A stretch of DNA of 64,000 nucleotides from Sipunculus nudus. Taxonomy: Eukaryota > Annelida > Sipuncula > Golfingiida > Sipunculidae. A model generated the notes under the pieces. That model saw only the letters and a list, made by a program, of their open reading frames with translations. It ran no database searches and had not been told where the DNA came from. The translations under genes were made by a program, and so were the position numbers. Shown in pieces: positions 36,706 to 48,806 of the stretch (position 1 is the first letter of the stretch; each line of letters starts with the position of its first letter). The stretch spans positions 49,416,695 through 49,480,694 of the forward strand of contig CM049316.1 of assembly GCA_026874595.1 (NCBI GenBank), written 5' to 3'.

Positions 36706-39340
36706 AGCTCAGCTGACTATAAGTCATCTGAGCTATAGTCGTGGTCCATTGTCCGTCGTCCGTCCGTCTGTCCGTCCGTCCGTCCGTCCGTCCGTCCGTA
36801 GATGTGGCACGTTTTGAAACCGTAAGACCTAGGAATCCAAAATTCAGCATAATGTTAGATGTCCCCAAGATCTCCTACCAAGCCGAAAACTGGGTCTTTG
36901 CAACTTTGTTTCTTTGAGAAATTAAGGAAAAACCTCAATTTTTTATTGAAAACCCATTTTCACACTTCAGGACTGCCTAATATCAAAACCACTCATCTGT
37001 TTTGCGTCATATTTACCATAAATATTCCTCTATATAGTTCCTATGTACATGCCAGAAATTATGTCTGTATTATATAATTTAAAAAAGTTATCGGCCCAAA
37101 CATAATGCATTTTGTAAAAAATCAGGAAAGATATTTGATCACTTAACACAAAAAATGTTAAAGCTATGGACCTTTTTTCTGGTAATATAACTTTAATTAA
37201 TCAAAATTAAATTGTATACCCAAAATTAGATGAAAATCTTTTAAATTTTTCAAAATATTAATAAAAATAAAAAATTGGTACCTTAAATTTTGCCCAACTT
37301 TGACCATGGCACGTTTTTTTCCTGTAAGTACTGTGGATTTAATTTTCACAGCATGTTTTTGTTAGCATTTAAACTGTTAACACCAAAAATTTGAAACCAG
37401 TTGATCAAAAACTGTAGATTTTAATCAAGCTTTCAAGCACCATGTAACATATTGTTTACATCAAGCTAGTGTTATGCAGTTTGCAAGAGCTCAGCTCCCC
37501 AGCTTCAGCTCTAAGTTCCTTAAATTCGGCATACAGTTAGATGTCTCCAAAATCCCCTACCATGCCAAGAATTTGGTCACTAGGACTTAATACCTTCGAG
37601 ATATTAATGAAAAACTTCATTTTTCCATTAAAAACCCATTGTTACACTTCAAGACGGCCTAATATCAAAACCACTGATCTGACTTTAATCATAAATAATA
37701 TACATATTTTTCATTCTCTATGCACATGCCAGAATGATGTCAGTATTGCGTAATTGTTTTAAGTTATGGGCCCAAACATAATGCACTTTGTAAAAAATCA
37801 AGAAATATATTTACTCCCTTAACAAGGGGATTGCTGAAGCTAGAGATTTTTTTGTCAGGGATGTAACATTATTTAATCAAGATTCAATTGAATACCCAAA
37901 ATTAGTTCAGGACAGAATTTTTCAAATTTTATAAGTTATTAGTATAAATATAAAATTAGTACCTTAAATTTTGCCCAACTGTGACCATGGCACGTTTGTT
38001 TCCCGTGAGCACTGTTGATATAATTTTCATATCATGCACACATAAGGATTTCAGCTTTTCAGTTTAGAAAGCTGAAAGAAATTGGCCAAAAATTGTAGCT
38101 TTTATTAATGTTTTTTATGAGACCCTGTCAGACTTTGGCTCTCTCCAGCCCCTCTTGAGTCACCTGTATGTTGACCTTGTTGACCTTTCATCAAATTATG
38201 CACGCTTGAGGCGAGGCATACACGGAATCCAGGCAGCTTATGGCCAGCCACAGTTGATCTAGGTGTCCAACCCAACTCATCTAGTAGTTTTAACATACAA
38301 CATAACAATAAACAAATTAATAAATTTTTATTGTTTTTTAATAACAAATTAAAGAAAAATAGAAAAGGAATTTGTTAGTTTATTATAACAGGAAATTAAC
38401 TTGCAGTTACTGATGATATAAGAATCTTGTATCGATGGGTAGAATAACACATATTCCAAATAACACCATGCAGTCACCTATGGCATTTTTCAGTTCAATT
38501 TTAATGATAAAGAAGTAAATCATATTATTCATTACTAATCATTAGGGATCATATGAAGGAAATTAATGATAGACAAAGATGCAGTTGATAATATTAATCT
38601 AGATTCCTACTGTGTCTAGTGTGTACATTGATGTGAAATTAGTCCAAAATGAATTTTTTACAGTTATTTTTTAATATAAATAAAAGCCATAAAACCAGGT
38701 ACTTATGATCATTATTTAAATGTGTGAATTTTGTATATTCTGGATTCTCAACATCATTGTTTGGTGAAAACTGAATAAATACCAGACATGGTGCGAATAC
38801 TTTGTAATTGTATTTAAATACGAATATGATTATGTACTCCATTATAAAATTTCTTGCATAAAGAATGGGAATTCAGGTAAAAATGAAAGTATATGAATAC
38901 TCGTGCCAATACTTTCAAAATGTATTCATGAATGCATTCATGAATATATTCTTTAATATTATTTTAATAATCATATCAGTTATATTTCATTTTAAAAAAT
39001 CATATGATTCTCTTATTATTTTTAATAAAAATTATATTTGGGACAATATTTGTAATTTTTTTTAATAAATAGTTAAACTCTTATATTATATGTTCTGCTT
39101 ATTAGTTATATGGCCAAGTCAAAATCTGTGTGACAATAGTACTCCATTTGTTAATAAAATAAATGAAATCAATCCTCTTCCCTGTCTCCAAAGGTACTAT
39201 CAAAATCATACATAAGCTAAACAACAACAACTCATAATACAGCTTATAATACCACACAAAACCAGCATGTGCCTCATTTCTAAATAATATATTTTTATCA
39301 TATATAACAGCTGAGCATCGTGACCCATAGGTCCCTTGTT
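36706..39340 (+). mobile_element. Family A Helentron-like element (A9), 2635 bp
   Basis: It has the same start, end and exact length as A8 (2635 bp), with few differences by eye. The flanks are TTTTT on the left and TT on the right. The 3' end has CAGCTGAGC, GACCCATAGGTC and CCTTGTT. The near-identity of A8 and A9 indicates recent activity of one source sequence. The next family A copy starts just two bases later. Confidence 0.82.
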
Positions 39341-39342
39341 TT

Positions 39343-41515
39343 AGCTCAGCTGACTATAAGTCATCTGAGCTATAGTCGTGGTCCATTGTCCGTCGTCCGT
39401 CCGTCTGTCCGTCCGTCCGTCCGTAGATGTGGCACGTTTTGAAACCGTAGACCTAGGAATCCGAAATTCAGCATGTTAGATGTCCCCAAGATCTCCTACC
39501 AAGCCGAAAACTGGGTCTTTGCGACTTCGTTCCTTTGAGAAATTAAGGAAAAACCTCAATTTTTTATTTAAATCCTATTTTCACACTTCAGGACTGCCTA
39601 ATTTCAAAACCACTGATCTGTTTTTCCTCATATTTACCATAAATATTCTTCTATATAGTTCCTATGTACATGCCAGAAATTAAGTCTGTTAAGTATAAAT
39701 TCTTTAAGTTATGGGCCCAAACATAATGGACTTTATAAAAAATCAGGAAAAATATTTACTCACTTAACATGAAAAATTTTGAAACTAGAGTCTATTTTCC
39801 CAAGTATATAACTATGTTTAATTAAGATTCAATTGTTTACCCAAAATTAGATCTGAATTTTGTAAATTTTTTAAGTAATTAGCATAAAAATAAAATCAGT
39901 ACCTTAAATTTTGCCCAACTTTGACCATGGCACGTTTTTTTCCTGTAAGTACCATTGATTTAATTTTCACAGCATGTAAACATAAATATTTAATTTGTTT
40001 AAATCTGAAATTTGGAAGTAAAAGCTTGAAAATTAAGCTAGTTATTGATTTTTAGCTCAGCTGACTCTTATATTATATGTTCTGCTTATAAGTTATATGG
40101 CCAAGTCAAAATCTGTGTGACAATAGCACTCCATTTATTAATAAAATAAATGAAATCAATCCTCTTCCCTGTCTCCAAAGGTACTATCAAAATCATACAT
40201 AAGCTAAACACCCACAACTCATAATACAGCTTATATTTATTACCACACAAAACCAGCATGTGCCTCATTTCTAAAAAATATTTTTTTATCATATATAACA
40301 GCTGAGCGTTGTGGCCCATAGGTCCCTTGTTTTCTTGAGGCTCTGTTGTAGTCATTTGCTTTGATATTACAGATGCAGGGTCCCACTCCAGGTCACTGGA
40401 AGTCAGCTATGCCAGGGTTTCTGATTTGTTACAGTCACTGGGGGAGATCCCCTGCTGTGACAGGTGTACAGTTATTCTGATATCACCACCCCATCCCCCC
40501 CCCCCCCCCCCCCCCCCCCCGCAAACCCAACCCACCAAGTGTTATGCAGTATTGTTATTGTTTTCACTGTATCTCCTTAATTGTAATGCTGGTTCCACTC
40601 TGATATGCAAAAACTTTCCTTAAAAAAGTAATTCAAGGTGTAATCCAGAAGATGCAATGTTGTGTAATGTAGCATTTTTAAAGAAATCATTTTTCTTTTA
40701 AATGATTTTACCAATCATAATGGAACCCATCAGTATGCTTAAATTATGATAAAATATGAAGCACATTATGGATAAATAAAGACACAATTCAAAATTGTGA
40801 AATCTAAATAAAGTATTTTTTTTAGACATTTATTGTTTTGCAGATTTAAAAGATATATTTTTGTGGTAAAAAATAAATAAACATTTGTATGCATGATGTG
40901 GTGTTATCTGACAAGATTGAGATTTATGATGATGCAATTGAGAATTATGAATCAACTTTTATATTCAGATATATATGTTATATTGAAAATGTATAGAAAT
41001 ATAAACTTAAATTTAAAAAAAAATTGATATGATAAAAAAATGAGGATTTGTTACAAACATTTGTTCATTATTTTCCTGCATAAGCAGAATTTGAGATCAG
41101 GCTTTGTTTGCCATGTTTTATGTTGTTAATTAGTTATATTTCAACTGTATACATTTCATAAAAAAAAACATTTAATAATTTATATTATACAAAAAAAAGA
41201 TTTGATTGAACAAATGTGTAAACTACTGAAATGCCAACAGTTAATCGAAAAGCCAACTAATGATCATGGTAATTGTACAGATCATTTGTTCACAAACTGC
41301 TCACATGCTTCAGTTTCAACATTAGGAAACACATGGTCAGGTCACAAAATATTATTTGCAACAATTTCTTGCTCATCAATACAAACCAATCATATAAACC
41401 AACCATGGCCTTTATTACCTCTTTCTCTTACACTTTATCTCCATTTGATATTATTTTAGATTTTTACCTTCAAGGTTAACGTCAGCTGAGCACAGTGACC
41501 CATAGGTCCCTTGTT
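39343..41515 (+). repeat. Family A element (A10), second subtype, with nested mini copy
   Basis: It starts two T after A9 in the same orientation and ends with CAGCTGAGC, GACCCATAGGTC and CCTTGTT. The interior follows the A1/A4 subtype, including CTTGAGGCTCT, a poly-C run near 40497-40520 and '...tttttaccttcaagg'. Without the 278-bp nested copy it is 1895 bp. Confidence 0.72.
40054..40331 (+). mobile_element. 278-bp internally deleted family A element
   Basis: AGCTCAGCTGAC of the 5' end is joined directly to the last ~265 bp of a family A copy ('tcttatattatatgttctgc...CAGCTGAGC...GGTCCCTTGTT'). It sits in the oligo-T before CTTGAGG of A10. T counts (5 left, 4 right, 7 in the empty site near 1724) match the A8 insertion rule. 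The 5' partner half-palindrome, the GTCC tract and the tandem units are all missing. Confidence 0.75.
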
Positions 41516-41689
41516 TTTTCCTTGAGTTTGTGGGTGCTTTAGAAATTTCTACCAGAATTATCAAACTGAACTTGCAAAGATGGCCACCCGAAATCAAATA
41601 AGCTAATCAAGCAGAGCAAGCCAGAATCTGCTGCTGTCTTGTCTTTATGTGTATTACATGGAAGGCAGTGGCTCGCTTCAAGTATCCAC

Positions 41690-44325
41690 CCAGTAGGCAC
41701 ACATAGCAGTTTCAAATCATAGGGGGCACAGCTAGCTGCAACCCTCCTACAGCCCTCCTGCACACACAGCAGCTTGAAATCATAGGGGTCATAGCCAGCA
41801 GCAACCCTCCTACAGCCCTCCTGCACACACAGCAGCTTCAGCTAGATCATAGGGGTCATAGCCAGCAGCAACCCTCCTACAGCCCTCCTACACACACAGC
41901 AGCTTGAAATCATAGGGGTCATAGACAGCAGCAACCCTCCTACAGCCCTCCTGCACACACAGCAGCTTGAAATCATAGGGGGCACAGCTAGCTGCAACCC
42001 TCCTACAGCCCTCCTGCAAACACAGAAGCTTCATATCATAGGGGGCACAGCTAGCTGCAACCCACATACAGCCCTCCTGCAAACACAGAAGCTTCATATC
42101 ATAGGGGGCACAGCTAGCTGCAACCCTCCTACAGCCCTCCTGCAAACACAGAAGCTTCATATCATAGGGGGCACAGCTAGCTGCAACCCACATACAGCCC
42201 TCCTGCAAACACAGAAGCTTCATATCATAGGGGGCACAGCTAGCTGCAACCCTCCTACAGCCCTCCTGCAGACACAGAAGCTTCATATCATAGGGGGCAC
42301 AGCTAGCTGCAACCCACATACAGCCCTTCTGCAAACACAGCAGCTTCAAATCGTAGGGGGGACAGGTAGCTGCAACCCTCCTACAGCCCTCCTGCACACA
42401 CAGAAGCTTGAAATCATAGGGGTCATAGCCAGCAGCAACCCTCCTACAGCCCTCCTGCAAACACAGAAGCTTCATATCATAGGGGGCACAGCTAGCTGCA
42501 ACCCACATACAGCCCTCCTGCACACACAGCAGCTTCAAATCATAGGGGGGACAGGTAGCTGCAACCCTCCTACAGCCCTCCTGCACACACAGCAGCTTGA
42601 AATCATAGGGGTCATAGCCAGCAGCAACCCTCCTACAGCCCTTCTGCAAACACAGCAGCTTCAAATCATATGGGGTCATAGCCAGCAGCAACCCTCCTAC
42701 AGCCCTTCTGCAAACACAGAAGCTTCATATCATAGGGGGCACAGCTAGCTGCAACCCTCCTACAACCCTCCTGCAAACACAGAAGCTTCATATCATAGGG
42801 GGCACAGCTAGCTGCAACCCTCCTACAGCCCTCCTGCAAACACAGAAGCTTCATATCATAGGGGGCACAGCTAGCTGCAACCCACCTACAGCCCTCCTGC
42901 ACACACAGCAGCTTCAAATCGTAGGGGGGACAGGTAGCTGCAACCCTCCTACAGCCCTCCTGCACACACAGCAGCTTGAAATCATAGGGGTCATAGCCAG
43001 CAGCAACCCTCCTACAGCCCTCCTGCAAACACAGCAGCTTCAAATCATAGGGGTCATAGCCAGCAGCAACCCTCCTACAGCCCTTCTGCAAACACAGAAG
43101 CTTCAAATCATAGGGGGCACAGCTAGCTGCAACCCACATACAGCCCTTCTGCAAACACAGCAGCTTCAAATCATAGGGGGCACAGCTAGCTGCAACCCTC
43201 CTACAGCCCTTCTGCAAACACAGCAGCTTGAAATCATAGGGGGCACAGCTAGCTGCAACCCACATACAGCCCTTCTGCAAACACAGCAGCTTGAAATCAT
43301 AGGGGGCACAGCTAGCTGCAACCCTCCTACAGCCCTTCTGCAAACACAGCAGCTTGAAATCAAAGGGGTCATAGCCAGCAGCAACCCTCCTACAGCCCTT
43401 CTGCAAACACAGAAGCTTCAAATCATAGGGGGCACAGCTAGCTGCAACCCACATACAGCCCTTCTGCAAACACAGCAGCTTGAAATCATAGGGGGCACAG
43501 CTAGCTGCAACCCTCCTACAGCCCTTCTGCAAACACAGCAGCTTGAAATCATAGGGGGCACAGCTAGCTGCAACCCACATACAGCCCTTCTGCAAACACA
43601 GCAGCTTGAAATCATAGGGGGCACAGCTAGCTGCAACCCACATACAGCCCTTCTGCAAACACAGAAGCTTCAAATCATAGGGGGCACAGCTAGCTGCAAC
43701 CCTCCTACAGCCCTTCTGCGAACACAGAAGCTTCAAATCATAGGGGGCACAGCTAGCTGCGACCCTCCTACAGCCCTTCTGCAAACACAGAAGCTTCAAA
43801 TCATAGGGGGCACAGCTAGCTGCAACCCTCCTACAGCCCTTCTGCAAACACAGAAGCTTCAAATCATAGGGGGCACAGCTAGCTGCAACCCTCCTACAGC
43901 CCTTCTACAAACGCAGAAGCTTGAAATCATAGGGGGCAGAGCTAGCTGCAACCCTCCTACAGCCCTTCTGCAAACACAGCAGCTTGAAATCATAGGAGGC
44001 ACAGCTAGCTGCAACCCACATACAGCCCTTCTGCGAACACAGAAGCTTGAAATCATAGGATTCACAGCTAGCTGCAACCCTCCAACAGCCCTCCTGCACA
44101 CACAGCAGCTTCAAATCGTAGGGGGGACAGGTAGCTGCAACCTTCCAACAGCCCTCCTGCACACACAGCAGCTTGAAATCATAGGGGTCATAGCCAGCAG
44201 CAACCCTCCTACAGCCCTCCTGCACACACAGCAGCTTCAAATCATAGGGGTCATAGCCAGCAGCAACCCTCCTACAGCCCTCCTGCACACACAGCAGCTT
44301 CAAATCATAGGGGGGACAGCTAGCT
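41690..44325. repeat. 63-bp minisatellite array, left block (~42 units)
   Basis: The unit is 63 bp, about 42 copies here. Variants alternate at fixed places: 'cctcctac' or 'ccacatac', 'ggggcacagctagct' or 'gggtcatagccagca', 'cctgcacac' or 'ttctgcaaac'. Because 63 is divisible by three, long open frames run through it on the minus strand, with a 21-residue unit like Q-E-G-C-R-R-V-A-A-S-C-A-P-Y-D-L-K-L-L-C-V. More than one frame is open, and the + strand is open too in the right block. No start context, splice sites or domain supports a protein. Confidence 0.9.
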
Positions 44326-44473
44326 TGTATTGTAACCCGGACGCCATATTGCGTAACGTAAAAACAAACTTTATTATGCCGTAAAACGGATAGCACACCA
44401 GGTGACACTGTCATAAAAGTGTCGCACATTTTTTATAACTCGGTCCAGTTTGACCCTAGCTTATTATGTTACA
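44326..44473 (-). repeat. 3' LTR of the Mag-like element (148 bp)
   Basis: On the + strand it runs TGTATTGTAACCC to TTATGTTACA. It differs from the LTR at 48807-48954 at four sites (C/T, A/T, A/G, G/A). Confidence 0.9.
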
Positions 44474-44490
44474 TCTTCCCTTTTTTTTTT
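44474..44490 (-). other. Polypurine tract of the Mag-like element
   Basis: On the minus strand, a run of A followed by GGGAAGA directly abuts the 3' LTR. Confidence 0.7.
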
Positions 44491-45007
44491 AAGTTACATG
44501 GCATCATTTCATAAAGAAATGTTACCTACTGTAATATCAAACACCAAATCCATATTGATTTAAGTTATAGATAAAGTATCAGTCTTTGTTGACTTCTTCA
44601 AATCTGGTGTACACTTTTAACTCCAAACTTAAATCCAATAAGCGTGCAAAAGTATTCTGGAACTGTAACTTAACTGTAATATAACTTGCAGGTCTCTGAT
44701 TAGTCCAATTGTGCTTTAAAATATGACACAATAGATAATTACTTAAAGTTTATCCTTGTGCAGGATACTGTCTGAACGCTTAACTATATAACTAACTAAA
44801 CTACATTTCTTCAGTCAATCTGTGTGGTTTAGCAACCTTTCTACCACTACTGGTTAACACGTTGGCCTCGCGGACTGGGGAATCTGCTGGAGCAACTGGC
44901 ACTTGTAGATTTTCACGCACTGCTGGTAGGTTATTCTGAACTGGCACGTCAATCTCTATATCATCTGAGATAATCTGAAAAGATTCAGCAGTTTTCAGGA
45001 TATCGCG

Positions 45008-46064
45008 TCAATTCCGTCGCAATGTCCTTCCATTCTCTAACAGCACACGATAAGAATTAGGTGCAACCTGCCCTAATACCTTTCCTTTCTCGCTCCATAT
45101 TCCATCTCTTTCTCTCCGAACTCTAACAATATCTTGCAGTTTTATACGTTTCAACACTTGAGCATTCCTGTCATAATAGTGCTTGTTTTTCACATTCTTT
45201 GGTTTTATTGCTCTGCGTCTCATATAAAGAGCTACATCTGGCAGTCTACTTTGCAGCTTCCAATCATTGGTATTTCTGCAGGGGATTGTCCGTTGGCTTA
45301 CGGAGTAGCTCTATAGTTCAAAAGAGCAAGATAAGGATCTTCATCATTTTCTTTGGCCTTTTTTAACAGTCTCTTAACAATCACCACACCTTTCTCTGCT
45401 TTACCATTGCTTTGATAATGTTTTGGGCTAGTAACAATATGTTCAAAACCATAGTACCTGGAAAATTCCTTGAACTCGAGGGTTTCAAACTGTGTTCCTG
45501 AATCAGTCACTACTGTTCTAGGAATCCCATGGCGCGCTATTAGTGACCAATCGTGCACTTGCTGGTCAAATCCTCTAATCTTGCTATCTCAGGAAAGTTA
45601 GATGTATAATCTATAACTAACAGATAGTCATCACCATGAATTTTGAACAAATCTACTCCCACCTTTGACCACGGCGCTGTAGGAACATCATGCTGCTGCA
45701 GTGGTTCTTTAGCTTGTTTGAACCGATATTTCTGACATACGGAGCAACGGCTAACAACATTTTCAATGTCCTGTGTAATGTTCGGCCAATACATCACTTG
45801 TCTGGCTCTGGCTTGGCATTTCTGAATACCAAGGTGCCCCTCATGGATTTTATCCAGCATATCTGCTCTCATATCACGCAGAATGACTGATTTATCTCCT
45901 TTCAGGATCACACCATCAATTTCTGTCAACTCCCCACGAAAATGGTAGTAAGGCTTCAAACTACGAGCTTTGTCATTATCCCAGCCATTCTTGATAGCGA
46001 CAAGTACCTCTTTCAGTGTCATCATTTGCAGTATGCTCTGCAAGTTTGTCCCATACTGGATCAC
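45008..46064 (-). pseudogene. Integrase region of the Mag-like element (frameshifted)
   Basis: Three frames cover it. 45540-46064 has the HHCC finger (H-E-G-H-L-G-I-Q-K-C, C-S-V-C-Q-K-Y) and the start of the core (V-G-V-D-L-F). 45298-45558 continues with V-V-T-D-S-G-T-Q-F-E and S-N-G-K-A-E-K-G, which hold the second and third acidic residues. 45008-45223 is the C-terminal region with a G-K-V-L-G-Q-V-A-P-N-S-Y-R-V type motif. Frames change between the parts, and 44491-45007 holds the rest of the 3' region with no clear domain. Confidence 0.85.
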
Positions 46065-46508
46065 TAAACTGCTTAGTTGACTTTATCATTTCTATATGCA
46101 GATCAATTTCTCTTTCTGTACTACTCTGTTCAGCTTCTGTTAGGTAGGCACGTGAAAGAGTATCCGCCACCACTAGGTATTTTCCTGGTATGTATTCTAA
46201 GGTAATATCATAGCGGCTAAGTCGGAGCATTTAAATCTCTGTAGTCTTGGAGTCAGGTCACACAAGTGCTTGTTGTGCAAAGCAACCAACGGCTTATGAT
46301 CAGTTTCTGCCATGACTGGTGATCCATAAATATAGTCATGAAACTTTTCGGTAGCAAATACTAATCCTAGCAGCTCCTTTTCAATTTGAGCGTAATTACG
46401 CTCAGCTAACGACATAGACCTAGAGGCATAAGCGACTGGTCTCCAGTGATTGTCAGTCTCTTGCAGTAAAACGGCACCTAGACCAGTTTTAGATGCATCT
46501 GAAGACAC
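45976..46508 (-). pseudogene. RNase H region of the Mag-like element (frameshifted)
   Basis: 46197-46508 has S-D-A-S-K-T-G-L-G-A-V-L, the E-K-E-L-L-G-L-V helix and E-T-D-H-K-P-L. A frame change leads to 45976-46230, which carries L-S-R-Y-D-I-T-L-E-Y-I-P-G-K and A-D-T-L-S-R. The acidic residues are kept, but no single frame covers the domain. Confidence 0.85.
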
Positions 46509-46617
46509 TTTGTGTTTTTTCTTTGGATCGAAGAACTGGAGAATTGGCTCACATGTCAGTGCGTCTTTGAGTTATTGCCACTCACCTGCATGTTCTGAAG
46601 TCCACCGCCATTTACTA

Positions 46618-48040
46618 TCATTCAACAACAGTTCTCCGAGGCATGTTGTTTTCACAGACATATTGGTATACAAATCTAGATAAATAATTAACCATACCTA
46701 AAGCTCTCTGGAGCTCTTCTTTGCATGTTGGGTCTGGCATTTTCTCAATTGCGCTCACTTTCTTTGGATCTGGACAGACTTCATCACCGGTTAATTTATC
46801 ACCAACAAATGTCAAAGCTGGTTCTGCTATTTCACATTTGTTCAAGTTAAGTTTCAAGCCAGCTTCTCTAATAATATCCAGAACTCTTTTCAGTCTCTGG
46901 TCATGCTCATCTTGATTTTTAGCATACACGATAATATCGTCAATATACACTTTGACACCAGGTAAGTCTTCAAACAGTTGAGCAATCTTAGCATAAAAAA
47001 ATTCTGGTGCACAGCTTATTCCGAAGGGCATACGCTTGAATGAATATCTCCCGTAAGGGGTCGCCACTGTAGAGTTTGGAACTCTGTTCATCAAGCTGTA
47101 GGTTATAAAACCCTTGTGATGCATCCAGTTTTGAAAACAACTTTGCACCTGCCATGTCACTTTGTATCTCTGATCGGTCTGGTAAGTGACAATGTTCTCG
47201 GCATACATACTGATTTAACTTGATAGGGTCCATACAAATTCTCAATTGACCACTTGGCTTTTCTACTATCACTAGCGGCATAACCCAATCAGTTGGTCCC
47301 TGTGTTTTCTCTATTACACCGAGGTTTTCTAACCGATCAAGTTCTTGTTTGAGTTTATCTTTGAGTGCTACTGGCACTCTTCTAGCTGCATATATTACTG
47401 GACATGTATTTTCTTTCAGCTTGATGTTTACTGTTCCTTCTAGGCAGCCTAAACCTTTGAATATATCTTTGTATTCTTCTGCTACTCTGTCTTTAGTCAG
47501 AGGACTCGCTTCACTGACACTGTAAACTTTACAGACATCTCTAGTCCTTATCACAAGACCAAGGCGCTCACTTGTTGCCACACTAAGTATTGACTGTTGA
47601 ACATCATGATCATCTGGCACAATCACAAATTTTATCCTGTCAAAGGATTTACCATTTTTCAGGGTCACTTTCATGAAACAAACACCCTTGGTTTGAATAT
47701 CAGAATTGTTATAGGCTTTCAACTGTACTTTCTTGTCCAGTAGCTTTGGTTTAATCTCCAGTCCTTGATTGTCTGACCATGTGAGAATATTTGCCTGAGC
47801 ACCACTGTCAATTTTCATGGGAATAACCGTTCCATTAATTTCAACTGGTGCTATCCATTCATATCTGCTACGGTCTGTGTATTCATTTACAGTATCTAAA
47901 AACAAACCCAAACCGTCTGTTTCTGAATCTGAATCACTGGACTCTTCAGCATTAACTGTCATGATTTTCCTAGAACGGCACTTTTGGCAAAATGGTTTTG
48001 TCCCCGACATTTTGTGCAGGTTTGTCCCCAGGCTGGACAT
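46618..48040 (-). pseudogene. Protease and reverse transcriptase region of the Mag-like element
   Basis: The frame 46988-48040 contains the aspartic protease (active site D-S-G-A within M-K-I-D-S-G-A-Q-A-N-I-L) and the start of RT (V-I-E-K-T-Q-G-P-T-D-W, K-L-D-A-S-Q-G-F-Y). A frameshift near 47090-47110 leads into 46618-47208, which has R-M-P-F-G-I-S-C-A-P-E and the catalytic Y-I-D-D. Protease before RT and RT before integrase is the usual gypsy order, in contrast to the Gmr1-like element. Confidence 0.88.
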
Positions 48041-48737
48041 TTATGCGGAGCATGGTCGTAGCCACATCTGCTACAGTCAGTGATAAAATTATCCTTTCTG
48101 TCAGCTACAGTTTTCTGTTTTGTTCTTTTTGTCGTCTCTTTTTCTGCCCTGACCATGATTTAGATTTTACTGCACTAACCTTAGCACTTTCAGCTTGCTG
48201 GAAGGATTTCATCTGTGCCTGGGCCATTTCTTGGGCTACACATATTTGTACAGCTGTCTCTAGAGTTAAATCTACAGTGCGCAGTAGTTTCTCTTTAAGT
48301 TTAATGTCTGCTATACCCATAACAATCTGGTCACGTATGAAATCCTCTTTTAACTCACCATAATTACAGCTGTCTGCCTTCAGTCTCAAGTCCGTTAAGA
48401 ACTGTTCAAACGGTTCCCCCTCCCCCTGTTCTTGGGACCGGAATACGAAATGCTCGTATATTTCATTTTTACGCGGATTACAAAAAGCTTGAAACTTCTG
48501 TATGACAGTATCATACTTATCTTTATCTTCTCCTGCGGAGTAAGTGAAGGTGCGATACTGTTCCTGGGCTTCAGACACAGCCACCGTCAAAAGCAAGCCA
48601 ATCTTGCGAGCATCACCGACTCCGGCGGCACCAATGGCTTCCAAATACCAGGCAAACTGTTCATGGAATTTCCTCCACATCTCAGAAATATTCCCACCAC
48701 TCAACTTCAGGGGTGCTGGGGGCTTCAGCTGATCCAT
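47959..48737 (-). pseudogene. Gag region of the Mag-like element (frameshifted)
   Basis: 48105-48737 (210 codons, start at M-D-Q-L-K-P-P-A-P) is a capsid-like helical protein with F-L-T-D-L-R-L-K-A-D-S-C. Zinc knuckles follow in another frame (47959-48156): C-S-R-C-G-Y-D-H and C-T-K-C-R-G-Q-N-H. The last cysteine of the second knuckle is lost at a frameshift near 47985-48000. Confidence 0.85.
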
Positions 48738-48786
48738 GACGACACGATATTTTCAGCTACAGACGGAGGATGATCACAATTTAATT

Positions 48787-48806
48787 CGGATTCACTCCTG
48801 GTACCA
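48787..48806 (-). other. Primer-binding site of the Mag-like element
   Basis: On the minus strand, TGGTACCAGGAGTGAATC starts directly at the inner end of the 5' LTR. It resembles the complement of a tRNA-Leu 3' end, which I have not verified. Confidence 0.6.

Noticed and set aside
41888-44429. Long minus-strand open frames (up to 398 codons) in the 63-bp array
   Set aside because: The unit length is divisible by three, more than one frame is open, the right block is open on the + strand as well, and there is no start context, splice site or domain. I treat it as satellite.
47992-48363. 123-codon + strand frame opposite gag of the Mag-like element
   Set aside because: It is a shadow frame in a region explained by minus-strand gag and zinc-knuckle sequence.
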